DNA from: Arthrobacter sp. TMP15
GTDB lineage: Bacteria; Actinomycetota; Actinomycetes; Actinomycetales; Micrococcaceae
Direction: 5' to 3'
Assembly (NCBI RefSeq): GCF_039529835.1
Contig: NZ_CP154262.1
Location: forward strand, 1,612,001-1,676,000
DNA: 64,000 nt
The notes below the pieces were generated by a model. That model was not told where the DNA came from and ran no database searches. It saw nothing but the letters and a program-made list of their open reading frames with translations. This document shows positions 1 to 9,266 of the stretch, piece by piece. Within the stretch, counting starts at the first letter, position 1, and every line of letters starts with the position of its first letter. The position numbers were made by a program, and so were the translations under genes.

Positions 1-853
1 AATTGCCCGGGTGCGGGTCCGCATGGAAAAAACCGTCCTCAAAGATCATTTTGACCGCAGCCTTGGCTGCTAGCTCAGCCAAAAAGTTCTTCTCGGCGGC
101 AGGCATGGCAAGGACTTCTTCGTCGTCGATCTTTAGTCCAAAGATGCGTTCGATCGTCAGAACTCGGGAAGTTGTCCTATTCCAATAGATTTTTGGAATA
201 TGGATGCTGGGATCGTCAGCAAAATTTTTAGCGAAACGTTCCGCATTGTGTCCCTCTTGCAAGTAATCGAGCTCCGCCCGAAGGGTTGTGGCGAAATTGG
301 CGGAAATTGCCTCAAGGTTGTAATCCGCTACGAGCGTCCAATTGCGGCTTAGATGTTGGGCCAGGTTTTGCAGGATCTCCAGATCCTCCTGCACTTGGGC
401 GACTACTCCTGGGCGGCGGACTTTAATGACGACGGCTGTGCCGTCATGCAGTGTTGCTGCGTGGGCTTGCCCAATCGAAGCGCTTGCCAACGGAGAATCG
501 CTAAAGGCCTTAAAGAGCTCTTCAGGACTTGCTCCCAATTCTTGCTCGATGAGGGACCTGATGGTTCCGGCAGGCACTTCTGGGGCACTGCTTTGAAGTT
601 TGGATAATGCAGTGAGGTAGCCCGGCGGCAGAATATCGGGACGTGTGGAAAGCACCTGGCCGAGTTTAATGAAAGTTGGGCCAAGTTCTTCCAACGCACG
701 CCGCAACCGCTCGGGATCGGAAAGATCCTCAGACCCCTGCGATCCCGAGCCAGGTAAAAACCGACCCAATCCCAATCTTGTAGTCAGAGAGCCAAAACCA
801 TGGCGTGCCAAAATCTCTGCAACCTCGGCGTACCGTTCAAAATGGTTACCCAC
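1..853 (-). CDS. ABC1/UbiB (AarF) family atypical kinase, truncated by the window edge
   Basis: Only the N-terminal ~284 residues are inside the window. The frame reads LGPTFIKLGQVLSTRPD (the KxGQ motif of the family), then ASIGQAHAA, VVIKVRRPG with the likely nucleotide-binding lysine, and HADPHPGN, the family catalytic-loop motif, at the edge. These establish an ABC1/UbiB atypical kinase-like protein, usually linked to isoprenoid quinone metabolism or membrane lipid homeostasis; the substrate here is unknown. The start is GTG at 853, preceded by GGGAG eight bases upstream. It stands alone behind the acyl-CoA operon, separated from it by a long hairpin at 960-1014. The C-terminus, where membrane helices usually sit, is not visible. 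Confidence 0.85.
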   Translation of the reverse strand, partial: MGNHFERYAEVAEILARHGFGSLTTRLGLGRFLPGSGSQGSEDLSDPERLRRALEELGPTFIKLGQVLSTRPDILPPGYLTALSKLQSSAPEVPAGTIRSLIEQELGASPEELFKAFSDSPLASASIGQAHAATLHDGTAVVIKVRRPGVVAQVQEDLEILQNLAQHLSRNWTLVADYNLEAISANFATTLRAELDYLQEGHNAERFAKNFADDPSIHIPKIYWNRTTSRVLTIERIFGLKIDDEEVLAMPAAEKNFLAELAAKAAVKMIFEDGFFHADPHPGN

Positions 854-959
854 TGAATTGCTCCCATCATTGCTGACCCGAAACGCTGATACGAAGCTAA
901 CCGCGTACCAAACACTAACGTGAGCCTACTGCTTGATGCGAAAACACTACATGCGCTAA

Positions 960-1014
960 GAAGAGCAGAAGGTTCTCCCGGGCGTTTGCGGCCCGGGAGA
1001 ACCTTCTGCTCTTC
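960..1014 (-). terminator. Perfect 24-bp inverted repeat, probable terminator of the acyl-CoA operon
   Basis: Arms 960-983 and 991-1014 are exact reverse complements with a 7-base loop (984-990). It lies 30 bases past the stop of the acyl-CoA dehydrogenase. No T-run follows on the minus strand, so it may be an intrinsic terminator without U-tract or an mRNA-stabilising hairpin. Confidence 0.7.
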
Positions 1015-1043
1015 ACGGCAGCTTCATTGGTGAAACGATATTC

Positions 1044-2198
1044 TCAAAGTGAACGGGCGACGAGTTCCTTCATGATCTCGTTGGTTCCACCGTAGATCTT
1101 CTGGACGCGTGCCGCGGCGAACCTGCGGGCAATGGGGTACTCGGCCATATAGCCATAACCACCGAAGATCTGTAGGCACCGATCCACGACCTTGTTCTGC
1201 ATATCAGTGCACCAGAACTTTGCCAAGGAAGCAGTCGGGGCATCGAGTTCACCTTTCACATGCTCTGTGATGCAGTGATCGACAAGCGTCCTTGCAGCAA
1301 GGCTATCCGCCAGGCACTCTGCAAGCACGAACCGAGTGTTTTGGAAACCCAACAGGTTCTGTCCAAAAGCATCACGGTCTTTGGCGTACGCGGTGGCCTC
1401 CCGCACCGCGAACTCACACTCTGCCGCCGCCGCGACAGCGATCCCAAGGCGTTCTTGGGGGAGTTGCTCCATCAGCTGCACAAAACCCTTGCCCTCAACG
1501 CCACCGAGCACATTCTCAACTGGTACCTGCATATCCACGAAGGAAAGTTCGCGGGTGTCCTGTCCGTGCATGCCGATTTTCTGAAGGACCCGGCCACGCT
1601 CAAACCCGGCAAGATCTGAGGTTTCGGCAACAATGAGCGACAAAGCACGTCCACCCTTTTCATCGCTTGTGCGGGCTACGATGACCAAAATATCGCAATG
1701 GGTGCCGTTGGTGATAAACGTCTTTGAACCGTTGAGTACGTAATTTTCTCCTTCACGCTTGGCGCGGGTACGCACGCTTTGGAGGTCGGAACCAGTTGAC
1801 GGTTCGGTCATAGCGATGGCGCCAACCAGCTCTCCGGATGCCATGCCTGGGAGCCAGCGGTGTTTCTGTTCTTCAGTGCCAAAGGCTGAGATGTAGTGCG
1901 CAACGATTGCACTGTGAACAACATTTGCCCATGCCGTGTCGGCAATGCGTGCCTGTTCTTCCATAATGACCGCTTCGTGGGCGAAAGTGCCGCCACCTCC
2001 ACCGTATTCCTCCGGGATGCTGATGCACAGAAGTCCGGCTTCTCCGGCCAGTTTCCAGAAATTGCGGTCCACGGCATGCTGCTCCGCCCAGCGCGCGTGA
2101 TGCGGCGCTGATTCCTTCTCCAAGAAGATGCGTGTCATAGCCCTGAGGTCATCGAGTTCTTCCGTGCGCCACGGCGAACGGTAATCGTCCATCATCAT
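1044..2198 (-). CDS. Acyl-CoA dehydrogenase (long-chain/isovaleryl-type active site)
   Basis: 384 aa, the normal length of the soluble FAD acyl-CoA dehydrogenase family, which makes trans-2-enoyl-CoA and passes electrons to ETF. Visible motifs are AMTEPSTGSDLQ near 129-140, the ITNG stretch near 162-165 and IFGGYGYMAEYPIARRF near the C-terminus. The catalytic base appears to be Glu249 in LPQERL, the helix-G position used by long-chain and isovaleryl-CoA dehydrogenases, because the C-terminal loop reads YGGTNEI rather than YEGT. Start ATG 2198 has AGGAG seven bases upstream. It is the last gene of a six-gene minus-strand operon of acyl-CoA enzymes. Chain length and branching of the substrate cannot be read from sequence. 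Confidence 0.93.
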   Translation of the reverse strand: MMMDDYRSPWRTEELDDLRAMTRIFLEKESAPHHARWAEQHAVDRNFWKLAGEAGLLCISIPEEYGGGGGTFAHEAVIMEEQARIADTAWANVVHSAIVAHYISAFGTEEQKHRWLPGMASGELVGAIAMTEPSTGSDLQSVRTRAKREGENYVLNGSKTFITNGTHCDILVIVARTSDEKGGRALSLIVAETSDLAGFERGRVLQKIGMHGQDTRELSFVDMQVPVENVLGGVEGKGFVQLMEQLPQERLGIAVAAAAECEFAVREATAYAKDRDAFGQNLLGFQNTRFVLAECLADSLAARTLVDHCITEHVKGELDAPTASLAKFWCTDMQNKVVDRCLQIFGGYGYMAEYPIARRFAAARVQKIYGGTNEIMKELVARSL

Positions 2199-2269
2199 GT
2201 TTGTTCTCCTAATTCCTGATTAATTGCTGCTCGCGACATCTGCCGCTCGGTGACTGCCTGGACACATTC

Positions 2270-3958
2270 TTATTCGCTGGTTGCGGACCCCGCGTAAACG
2301 CTGGCATGTTGACTGCGAATGGTCTTCTTATCAAACTTACCGACGCTCGTCCGTGGGATTTCCGTGACGATCGTCATCGCCTCGGGTAATTGCCACGCCG
2401 CGAATGCGGAGGAGAGGTGCGAACGAATGTCGGCTATGTCCACTGTCGCGTTTGATCTAGGAACAACCAGTACAAATGGGCGTTCCTGCCATTTGGGGTG
2501 AGGAAGCCCCACAACGGCAGCCTCCGCAATGTTTGGATGGTTCAGCAACAGGTTCTCCATATCGATGGAGGAGATCCACTCGCCACCACTCTTTATGACG
2601 TCCTTGATCCTGTCGGTGACCTTCAGGTAGCCGTCGGGGTCGATGGTCCCGACGTCACCACTGCGCCAATACCCATCGACGAAGCGGTCCTTTGCATCTT
2701 CGGCAAGCATATTGTGATAGCCGCGAGTGACCCACGGCCCCCGGACGCAAATCTCGCCCTGGGTGACTCCATCCCACTGCACGTCCTGGTCAGAACCGTC
2801 GACTAAGCGAATCTCGACGCCGGATACTGGCAGCCCTTGCTTGCGCTTGAGATCAAGAAGTTCCGCCGGGGTGAGGCGTGCGCGGACACTGGCCTTATAA
2901 CGGTTCATGGTCACAAGGGGTGTTGTTTCGGTGGCACCGTAAGCATGAACGGTTTCGGCTCCAGTAAGATTTTCGAAGCCGCGCATCAGCGTGAGCGGTG
3001 GTTCAGTGGCGCCGGATAGCATGCGCAAATTACTGAGATCCGGTTTGACCTCCAGCGTCTCAATGTATTGAAGCATCGGAATGAAGATAACGGGCGCCCC
3101 GTTGGTAATGGTCACACCTTCGTCGATGAGTGCATCAGTCAATGGACCTGTATCTTCGGCCATGTAACGCCCCGGCAGAACTATTTTATTGGCCATGAGT
3201 GCCGCAGCCTGAGGCAGGCCCCAAGCCTGCCCATGGAACATGGGGGTGATGAGCATGGTGCAGTCATCCAAGGTCATACCAACGTTCGCGGCAATGGCAT
3301 AGGAATGCAGGTAGATGGCTCTGTGTGAATAAAACACGCCTTTGGGCCGTCCGGTCGTTCCAGTGGTGTAGCAAGCACTGTAGGCGGAATGCTCATCTAT
3401 CTCAGGCCAGTGAATATCAGCTTCGCTTGCTGCGAGGAGTTCTTCGTAGTGATGGGCGTTGGGCAATGTTGTTGTTATCTCGGACATGGGCTTATCACTC
3501 ATGATGATCCATGTGGTGACACTGGGCATTGAAGGTGCTACAGCTTCTGCCAAAGGAAGCAACGATTCATCGACGCAGATCAGAGATGTATCGCTGTCTT
3601 TGATCACGTAGCTGAGATCCTCGGGCCCAAGCCGCAGGTTTAATTGCACCATGACGGCAGCCAGACCTGGGATAGCCCAGTAGAGCTCAAAGTGACGGCG
3701 GCTGTTCCAATCGATGATGCCGACTCGTGTAGCCGGGCCCACACCGAGAGAACGTAGTGCGTTGGCGCCACGCTTGATCCGGTCGTAGGCCTCTGCATAG
3801 TTGTATCGGTCCCAGCCACCACCGGCGGTGCGATAAACAATCTCGCGCTCCCCGTGGGTTCGCGCAGCATGGCGGATGAGTGTAGTGGTGTTGAGCTGAA
3901 CGTCATCTCCCATAGTGGAAGGATGACCTGAAACAATCTCTTTGGTGTTCATAGTCAC
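2270..3958 (-). CDS. AMP-forming fatty-acyl-CoA synthetase (FadD-like)
   Basis: 562 aa adenylate-forming enzyme (ANL superfamily), predicted to activate a carboxylic acid to its CoA thioester with ATP. The P-loop [11 protein letters not shown] lies at 198-207, the adenine motif YGATETTP in mid-protein, YWRSGDVG follows, and a lysine in SVGKFDKK near the C-terminus is the expected catalytic residue. Overall it resembles medium/long-chain acyl-CoA synthetases. The start is GTG 3958, with AAGGA six bases upstream; an in-frame ATG at 3952 is a poorer fit to the SD spacing. It is nine bases downstream of the SDR gene. A second synthetase (5929-7452) is in the same operon, suggesting two acid substrates or two steps of one pathway. 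Confidence 0.92.
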   Translation of the reverse strand: MTMNTKEIVSGHPSTMGDDVQLNTTTLIRHAARTHGEREIVYRTAGGGWDRYNYAEAYDRIKRGANALRSLGVGPATRVGIIDWNSRRHFELYWAIPGLAAVMVQLNLRLGPEDLSYVIKDSDTSLICVDESLLPLAEAVAPSMPSVTTWIIMSDKPMSEITTTLPNAHHYEELLAASEADIHWPEIDEHSAYSACYTTGTTGRPKGVFYSHRAIYLHSYAIAANVGMTLDDCTMLITPMFHGQAWGLPQAAALMANKIVLPGRYMAEDTGPLTDALIDEGVTITNGAPVIFIPMLQYIETLEVKPDLSNLRMLSGATEPPLTLMRGFENLTGAETVHAYGATETTPLVTMNRYKASVRARLTPAELLDLKRKQGLPVSGVEIRLVDGSDQDVQWDGVTQGEICVRGPWVTRGYHNMLAEDAKDRFVDGYWRSGDVGTIDPDGYLKVTDRIKDVIKSGGEWISSIDMENLLLNHPNIAEAAVVGLPHPKWQERPFVLVVPRSNATVDIADIRSHLSSAFAAWQLPEAMTIVTEIPRTSVGKFDKKTIRSQHASVYAGSATSE

Positions 3959-3967
3959 GGCGTTTCC

Positions 3968-4711
3968 TTATCGAGCTGCCATGCGCAGTGCTCCGTCAAG
4001 ACGGATTACCTCGCCGTTGATCATTTGGTTCTCAACTATGTGGGCCGCCAGTGCAGCGAATTCGGTGGGGTCGCCAAGCCGCGAGGGGAACGGCACCTGC
4101 GCTCCCAGTGAGTCGCGGGCCGCTTCAGGGAGGGAACCCATCATTGGGGTGAGGAACAACCCCGGGGCTATGGTGGCAACCCGGATTCCATACCGGGCAA
4201 GCTCCCGAGCAATGGGCAGTGTCATGGCGCTCACGCCACCTTTGGATGCGGCGTACGCTGCCTGCCCAATCTGTCCGTCAAACGCTGCTGCCGAGGCGGT
4301 GTTAATAATGACCCCACGTTCGCCACTGGCTCCGGGCTCATTGGTACTCATTGCCTCAGCGGCTAGCCTGATGACGTTAAACGTACCGGCTAAGTTGATG
4401 GTGAGCACGCGCAGGAAGGCATCCATAGGATGGGGCCCCTCTTTGCCCAGCACCTTAGTGGCGATCCCGATGCCTGCGCAGTTCACGATTCCTGACAAGG
4501 GGCCAGGCTGCGATGTTGCCACAGAGATGGCGTGGGCTACTTGTTCAGGATTGGTGACATCGGTTTCCACGAAGATGGCCCCCTCCGGTGCTGGACCCTT
4601 CAAGTCGGCTGCGATGACGTGAGCGCCGCGTTCAAGGAGCGCATTTACCGTCGCCTCGCCAAGGCCCGAGGCCCCACCGGTCACGATGAAAGTTCGGTTC
4701 TTAATTTCCAT
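3968..4711 (-). CDS. SDR-family 3-hydroxyacyl-CoA dehydrogenase (type II-like)
   Basis: 247 aa classical short-chain dehydrogenase. TGGASGLG at 11-18 binds the dinucleotide, VNCAG is at 76-80, and the catalytic triad is Ser140, Tyr153 and Lys157 (YAASK). Acidic Asp36 after the second strand favours NAD over NADP. The sequence pattern and the company of thiolase, synthetases and acyl-CoA dehydrogenase match type II 3-hydroxyacyl-CoA dehydrogenases, which oxidise (methyl-branched) 3-hydroxyacyl-CoA. The start ATG 4711 has AGAGGA six to seven bases upstream; spacing to both neighbours is 8-9 bases, so it is co-transcribed. It would supply the third step of beta-oxidation in place of FadB. Confidence 0.9.
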   Translation of the reverse strand: MEIKNRTFIVTGGASGLGEATVNALLERGAHVIAADLKGPAPEGAIFVETDVTNPEQVAHAISVATSQPGPLSGIVNCAGIGIATKVLGKEGPHPMDAFLRVLTINLAGTFNVIRLAAEAMSTNEPGASGERGVIINTASAAAFDGQIGQAAYAASKGGVSAMTLPIARELARYGIRVATIAPGLFLTPMMGSLPEAARDSLGAQVPFPSRLGDPTEFAALAAHIVENQMINGEVIRLDGALRMAAR

Positions 4712-4719
4712 GGTTTCCT

Positions 4720-5892
4720 CTAGATTCTTTCGATGATGGTGCAGTTGGCCATGCCGCCGCCCTCACAAATGGTGAGTAGTCCGTATCGTCCTTCACGCCG
4801 CTCAAGTTCGTTCAACAACTGGGCAAGCAGACGGGCGCCGGTTGATCCAAGGGGATGGCCAATAGCAATTGATCCGCCGTTGACGTTGAGTTGATCCTGT
4901 GGGTAGCCATATTCGGCGGCCCAGAGGAGCGGAACCGGTGCGAAAGCTTCGTTGACTTCTACGAGGTCAATCTCGCCAATACTCAAACCTGCCTGATCAA
5001 GTGCACGCTGTGTTGCCGGCAGGACCGCAGTGAACTGCAGGACGGGATCATCAGCGGCCACGGCCATGGAGACAATTCGCGCCCGGGGACGCAATCCGGC
5101 AGACTCAGCCTGAGAGCGTTCGGCGATGAGTAATGCGGCTGCGCCGTCGCTCATCTGGGAAGAGTTTGCGGCGGTGATGACGCCATCGGGGGAGAACACA
5201 GGGGCCAGTGCAGCCATCTTTGCTGGGTCCAGGACTGCCCGAATACCTTCATCTCGAGTCATAGCCGCCACTGTGCCGTCTTTAGAGGTTCCGTCCACTG
5301 GAACAAGCTGTGAAGTGAAGTACCCGGCCTCCGTTGCTGCTGCTGCACGTCGGTGACTACGAATGCTGAATTCATCGAGTTGTTCGCGGGTGAACCCCCA
5401 CTTGCTAACGATCAACTCTGCGGATGGACCCTGGGCTGGGATAGTTCCGCCGAACCGAGCCAGGGATCGCTTTCCATACCACTGACCTTGAGGTCCACCG
5501 GGGATGAACAATGGCCCCAAATCTACCCGTGACATTGATTCCACACCCGCGCCGATCGCGAAATCATATTCGCCGGACTTGATGCCTTGTGCGGCAAAGT
5601 GGACTGCCTGCTGGCCAGAACCACACTGGCGGTCAAGAGTTGTTCCAGGAAGCCCGATAGGGAAGCCAGCGCCGAGGATAGCGTTACGGGCAACGTTCCC
5701 TGCCTGTTCGCCGCTCTGGATTCCGCACCCAACGATCACATCAGCTAGGCGGTTCTGATCTATCCCTGTACGTTCTGCCAGGGTTGAGAGTGTTTGAGCC
5801 AAAAGGTCCACTGGGTGCCACTGGCTCAGCTGACCGCCACGCTTGCCTACTGGTGTCCTGACGGCGTCAACAATTACTGCTTCGCGCTTCAT
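4720..5892 (-). CDS. Thiolase (acetyl-CoA C-acyltransferase)
   Basis: 390 aa, full length for a degradative thiolase that cleaves 3-ketoacyl-CoA with CoA. The nucleophile is Cys90 in [12 protein letters not shown]; the histidine block is [16 protein letters not shown] near 340-355; the second cysteine is in [11 protein letters not shown] close to the C-terminus. The start ATG 5892 follows AGGAGAACCTTT. It lies between the second acyl-CoA synthetase (36 bases upstream) and the SDR (8 bases downstream) and would perform the last step of the spiral. A biosynthetic acetoacetyl-CoA role is possible from the family, but the operon argues for degradation. Confidence 0.94.
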   Translation of the reverse strand: MKREAVIVDAVRTPVGKRGGQLSQWHPVDLLAQTLSTLAERTGIDQNRLADVIVGCGIQSGEQAGNVARNAILGAGFPIGLPGTTLDRQCGSGQQAVHFAAQGIKSGEYDFAIGAGVESMSRVDLGPLFIPGGPQGQWYGKRSLARFGGTIPAQGPSAELIVSKWGFTREQLDEFSIRSHRRAAAATEAGYFTSQLVPVDGTSKDGTVAAMTRDEGIRAVLDPAKMAALAPVFSPDGVITAANSSQMSDGAAALLIAERSQAESAGLRPRARIVSMAVAADDPVLQFTAVLPATQRALDQAGLSIGEIDLVEVNEAFAPVPLLWAAEYGYPQDQLNVNGGSIAIGHPLGSTGARLLAQLLNELERREGRYGLLTICEGGGMANCTIIERI

Positions 5893-5928
5893 AAAGGTTC
5901 TCCTAGCTGTAAGTGTTCAAGAGTAGAT

Positions 5929-7452
5929 TCAAGACCGAATGTCGTCGCGTAGGCGATGTTTGAGGATTTTCCCTGAGGGGTTGCGTGGAATCTCGGCAAT
6001 GACGAGTTCGCGTGGCAGCTTGTAGTCGGCAATTTGTTCTCGTCCGTACTCGCGCAGTTCATCCAGTGTCAGCTGCTGACCGGGCAACAGAGTCACCACA
6101 GCAACAACGGTCTCGCCGTAGTCTTCGTGAGTACGTCCAACAACCGCGATGTCGGCAACCGCTGGGTGCCCGGCCATGGCACTTTCAACCTCGGCGGAGT
6201 AAACATTGCGTCCCCCCGTGATGATCATGTCTTTCATTCGGTCCACAAGGGTGATGTAACCCTCCTGGTCCTCTTGTGCGAGGTCACCGGTATGGACCCA
6301 CCCATCCCGGATTGTTGCTGCGGTAGCTTCAGGATTGCGCCAGTAGCCTTTCATCATCGTTTCCCCGCGCATGATCATCTCGCCCACTTCGCCAGTGAGG
6401 ACCTCATTGCCCTCGGGGTCAACGATGCGGACCTCAGTATTGGCGATGGCGAACCGGCCACTGGCCGAGGGGCGCTCCAGTACTTCATCGTGAGTGAGCA
6501 GGATACCGCCCGGGCCACCCTCCGTCTGCCCACATGCTTGAACGATCCACGCGTTCGGCAGGGCCGCCACCATTTGTTGGGCCAAGCCCGCAGGCATAGG
6601 TGCCGCGCCATACATGCAGATGCGAAGACTGGAGAGGTCGCGTGTGGACAAGCTCGGCGAGCGCATCAGGAATGTATACATGGTAGGGACGCCAAAAAAG
6701 AAGCCAATACGTTCGGATTCAATAGCTGAAAGTACCGTTTCCGGTTCGAAAGCCGGCAGGATCACGTGTGTCGCGCCGAGCATCATGCCCGGGATGAGGA
6801 CTAGGTTCAGATCGGCTGAATGATAAAGCGGTGCAACATGTAAAAGTCGCTCTGCCATACGTAAACCAAAGCCCACACAGGAATTGATGCCCACCCAAAT
6901 GATGCGATGGTGGTCAAACAATGCCCCCTTGGGCCGGCCAGTAGTTCCTGAGGTGTAGATGATCAACGCGTCGTCGTCTTCGGCAATGTCGACGTCGGGG
7001 GCTTGGATTGGTTGTTCTGCGGCGAGGGTGAGCACATCCTCGTAGCCCGGAACGGATCCGAGCGCTAGGGCGGGGACATCAGCTTGGCGTTTGCTTGCGT
7101 CTCGCCATCCGGAGATGGCTCCGGCAACCTCCGGGCCAAAAACGAGCAGTTTTGCTTCGGTGTCCGTCAGGAAGTAATCGATCTCCAGTGGTGCCGACCG
7201 CGGGTTGACAGGGACAACGATTGCACCTGCGCGCAGTCCGGCGTACAAGGCGATCACAAATGCGTCGCTGTTCCCTGAGAGGAGGACGAGTCTGTCGCCT
7301 TTGACAAGACCGCGTGCCTTGAACTCGTTGGCGAGTTGGCTGACTCGCCGGTCAAGCTCAGCGTAGGTGTGAGTGAGCCCACAATAACTTAAGGCGATTC
7401 GATTCGGACAGCCCGCGGCTGTCCGGGCGAGGATTCCTGCTAGGTCGGGCAT
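5929..7452 (-). CDS. AMP-dependent synthetase/ligase (second acyl-CoA synthetase)
   Basis: 507 aa ANL-superfamily enzyme. [14 protein letters not shown] around residue 170 is the phosphate loop, ACGQTEGG binds adenine, HTGDLA and DRMKDMIITGG mark the hinge, and NPSGKILKHRL at the C-terminus carries the catalytic lysine. It is shorter than and only distantly similar to the synthetase at 2270-3958, closer to the medium-chain/4-coumarate-CoA-ligase-like branch. The start ATG 7452 has AGGAG five bases upstream and lies 8 bases after the CoA-transferase stop. Predicted to activate a carboxylic acid for this operon; substrate unknown. Confidence 0.92.
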   Translation of the reverse strand: MPDLAGILARTAAGCPNRIALSYCGLTHTYAELDRRVSQLANEFKARGLVKGDRLVLLSGNSDAFVIALYAGLRAGAIVVPVNPRSAPLEIDYFLTDTEAKLLVFGPEVAGAISGWRDASKRQADVPALALGSVPGYEDVLTLAAEQPIQAPDVDIAEDDDALIIYTSGTTGRPKGALFDHHRIIWVGINSCVGFGLRMAERLLHVAPLYHSADLNLVLIPGMMLGATHVILPAFEPETVLSAIESERIGFFFGVPTMYTFLMRSPSLSTRDLSSLRICMYGAAPMPAGLAQQMVAALPNAWIVQACGQTEGGPGGILLTHDEVLERPSASGRFAIANTEVRIVDPEGNEVLTGEVGEMIMRGETMMKGYWRNPEATAATIRDGWVHTGDLAQEDQEGYITLVDRMKDMIITGGRNVYSAEVESAMAGHPAVADIAVVGRTHEDYGETVVAVVTLLPGQQLTLDELREYGREQIADYKLPRELVIAEIPRNPSGKILKHRLRDDIRS

Positions 7453-7460
7453 GATTACTC

Positions 7461-8348
7461 CTATTCTGCGGTGCTGGTGGAATTGCTACGCTGGGAACTG
7501 GTGGCAGCCACATATTCTGTGGCTGCGTCCCCAGGGAGGAGAACGGGGACAAGAGGCAGATCGTGGGCTTGCCCTAGGGCCGCCCAATGAGAGTTCGGCT
7601 GGCTAGCGAATTCTCGGGTTATCTCCTCCCGTGTGCTGCCAATATGAGTCTGGAGACGAGCAGCGAAGTGTGGCTCGAGCGCCCCCACAGCAATGTAGCC
7701 ATCTGCACTCTGGTAGATACCGTACGTTGGCACCGCCCCACCAAGGATGGCCCCGGGGGAGGTGAGCCCGTGCCGGACTCCAGCCGCAGCGGCATGTGCT
7801 GCCACATCAAGAACCACCTTCTCGTGGATTTCTTTCACGCCTTGATCCTTCTGGCGAAGAGCCATGAGGGTGGCCACCACTGCCCGCTCGGAGCCGAGCA
7901 GATCCGCGACTGGGATGAGGGGAAGGTCCGGGGGGAGCAAGGTTCCGTGTGCGGCTTGGTACGTCAAGTCATGACCGGGCTGCTCAGAAAGTGGACCATC
8001 GTGGCCAACAATTTCAACCAGCGCTATACCGTGATTCCTGAGTGTTTCTCCGAGATTAAGTCGGTTCAGTGCGGAAGGCCGCATGGAGGTGAGAAGAACG
8101 TCGGCCTGAGCGAGTAGCTCTTCAAACGAGGAGCGGCTGGAGGGGTCTTTCAGATCAAGTGAGATGACTTCTTGTCCTGCAACAAGTTCGTCATACCATC
8201 CAGGGGCAACACTACGCAGGGGGTCACCCTGGAGCGGTTCCACCTTGATGACTCTGGCACCTAACTCTGCCAACCGTGAGGCAGCAAGCGGTCCTGGGAG
8301 ATTGATGGCGACTGTGACTATGACAATGCCTGCCAGCGGGTTGGTCAA
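7461..8348 (-). CDS. Class III CoA-transferase / alpha-methylacyl-CoA racemase-like (CaiB/BaiF), short
   Basis: 295 aa with a CaiB/BaiF N-terminus (PLAGIVIV, ASRLAELGARVIKVEP, VISLDLKDP) and GHDLTYQAAHGTL, which matches the racemase block whose Asp is the acid/base residue of MCR. The family is usually 360-400 aa, so the C-terminal part is reduced; there is no frameshift in view. The start appears to be TTG 8348, with AGGAG five bases upstream. It is the first gene of the operon and divergent from a TetR regulator. In this setting either CoA transfer between acids or epimerisation of a 2-methylacyl-CoA is plausible; the second would imply branched or isoprenoid substrates. Confidence 0.8.
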   Translation of the reverse strand: MTNPLAGIVIVTVAINLPGPLAASRLAELGARVIKVEPLQGDPLRSVAPGWYDELVAGQEVISLDLKDPSSRSSFEELLAQADVLLTSMRPSALNRLNLGETLRNHGIALVEIVGHDGPLSEQPGHDLTYQAAHGTLLPPDLPLIPVADLLGSERAVVATLMALRQKDQGVKEIHEKVVLDVAAHAAAAGVRHGLTSPGAILGGAVPTYGIYQSADGYIAVGALEPHFAARLQTHIGSTREEITREFASQPNSHWAALGQAHDLPLVPVLLPGDAATEYVAATSSQRSNSTSTAE

Positions 8349-8383
8349 TGCAGCTCCTGACGTCAGTGTTCAAAAATGCTCTT

Positions 8384-8427
8384 TGTACAGTTGTACAGTA
8401 TCCAATACGGTAGTACAAGAGGTTGTA
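8384..8427. promoter_or_regulatory. Paired palindromes between tetR-type gene and acyl-CoA operon
   Basis: TGTACA-GT-TGTACA at 8384-8397 and TACAA-gagg-TTGTA at 8414-8427 are the only strong dyads in the 94-base divergent region. A minus-strand promoter can be read through both: TTGTAC (8418-8413), 17 bases, TACAAC (8395-8390). Their position suits binding by the adjacent TetR protein, repressing the operon and itself. This is inference from position and symmetry. Confidence 0.55.
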
Positions 8428-8430
8428 GTC

Positions 8431-8436
8431 TAATAT
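8431..8436 (+). promoter_or_regulatory. -10 element of leaderless tetR-type gene
   Basis: TAATAT ends six bases before the GTG start at 8443, and there is no purine-rich ribosome-binding site. That spacing puts the transcription start at or next to the start codon. No good -35 hexamer is visible. Confidence 0.5.
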
Positions 8437-8442
8437 TGAGCT

Positions 8443-9069
8443 GTGAACAGAGATAGCAGCAAAGAAAAGATTTCCCAGCCGGAGGTTCCTTCAACTCCCT
8501 GGTCACCCAAGGATCTGACCTCCAAGGCACGTATCCGCAATGCGGCGCTGAGCCTTTTTGCCAGACTTGGTGAAGATGGCACGTCCATGCGTTTGATTGC
8601 TGCCGAGGCGGAGGTGACAGTTGGACTGGTGGCCCACCACTACGGCACCAAAGAGGGGCTACGCGAGGCGGTGGACTCACTGGTCGTTAATCTTTTCGCG
8701 GATACCCTTACCTCGGTGCCGATGACGGGCTCATCCCGGGCAATAGTGGCGCTTCGAGACGCTGCTGTGGCTGCGATGTTGGAGAGTAATCCGGTCATTG
8801 TCGACTATCTTCGCCGCTCACTGTTGACAGGACCTGGACAGGCCGGTGATGTCCTGAGCAGGCTTGCTGTTTTGACGGCGGAACAGGTACGCTCGCTGCG
8901 TGGCACCGGATTGGCTTCAACGGAACGCAGCGTGACAGAGCAAACGGTTACGATGATTGTCCGCCAGTTTGGCCGACTTTTCCTACAGCCTTTGGTCAAC
9001 CGAATTGTAGATGAGTGTGGAGAGCCAGGTGAGGTAAGCCCTGAACTCGTCGTCGGCATCAGGGCGTGA
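8443..9069 (+). CDS. TetR-family transcriptional regulator
   Basis: 208 aa. The N-terminal helix-turn-helix domain covers about residues 25-75 (ARIRNAALSLFARLG, then MRLIAAEAEVTVGLVAHHYG, then TKEGLREAVD), a typical TetR DNA-binding pattern. The C-terminal ligand-binding half is not assignable. The start is GTG 8443, apparently leaderless. It is divergent from the acyl-CoA operon, and palindromes in the shared intergenic region are the likely operators. By analogy with FadR/KstR-type TetR proteins, the inducer would be an acyl-CoA of that pathway; this is inference from context. Confidence 0.9.
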   Translation: MNRDSSKEKISQPEVPSTPWSPKDLTSKARIRNAALSLFARLGEDGTSMRLIAAEAEVTVGLVAHHYGTKEGLREAVDSLVVNLFADTLTSVPMTGSSRAIVALRDAAVAAMLESNPVIVDYLRRSLLTGPGQAGDVLSRLAVLTAEQVRSLRGTGLASTERSVTEQTVTMIVRQFGRLFLQPLVNRIVDECGEPGEVSPELVVGIRA

Positions 9070-9266
9070 TCCTAAAAAATCGGTGAGTTGGATTCAGCTG
9101 TTCCGCGATGCATGCCCTCGGCGCGCAGTAGATTCAACTAGTTTCACGTTGTGTAGCATGACGCATTTTTCATCTCTGGGAGAACCAGCACCGCAGGTGC
9201 AATGATGTGAACAAGTAGTCAATAGAATCAGAACCATATTTCTCTTACTCCTGAAGAGGTCGTTGC

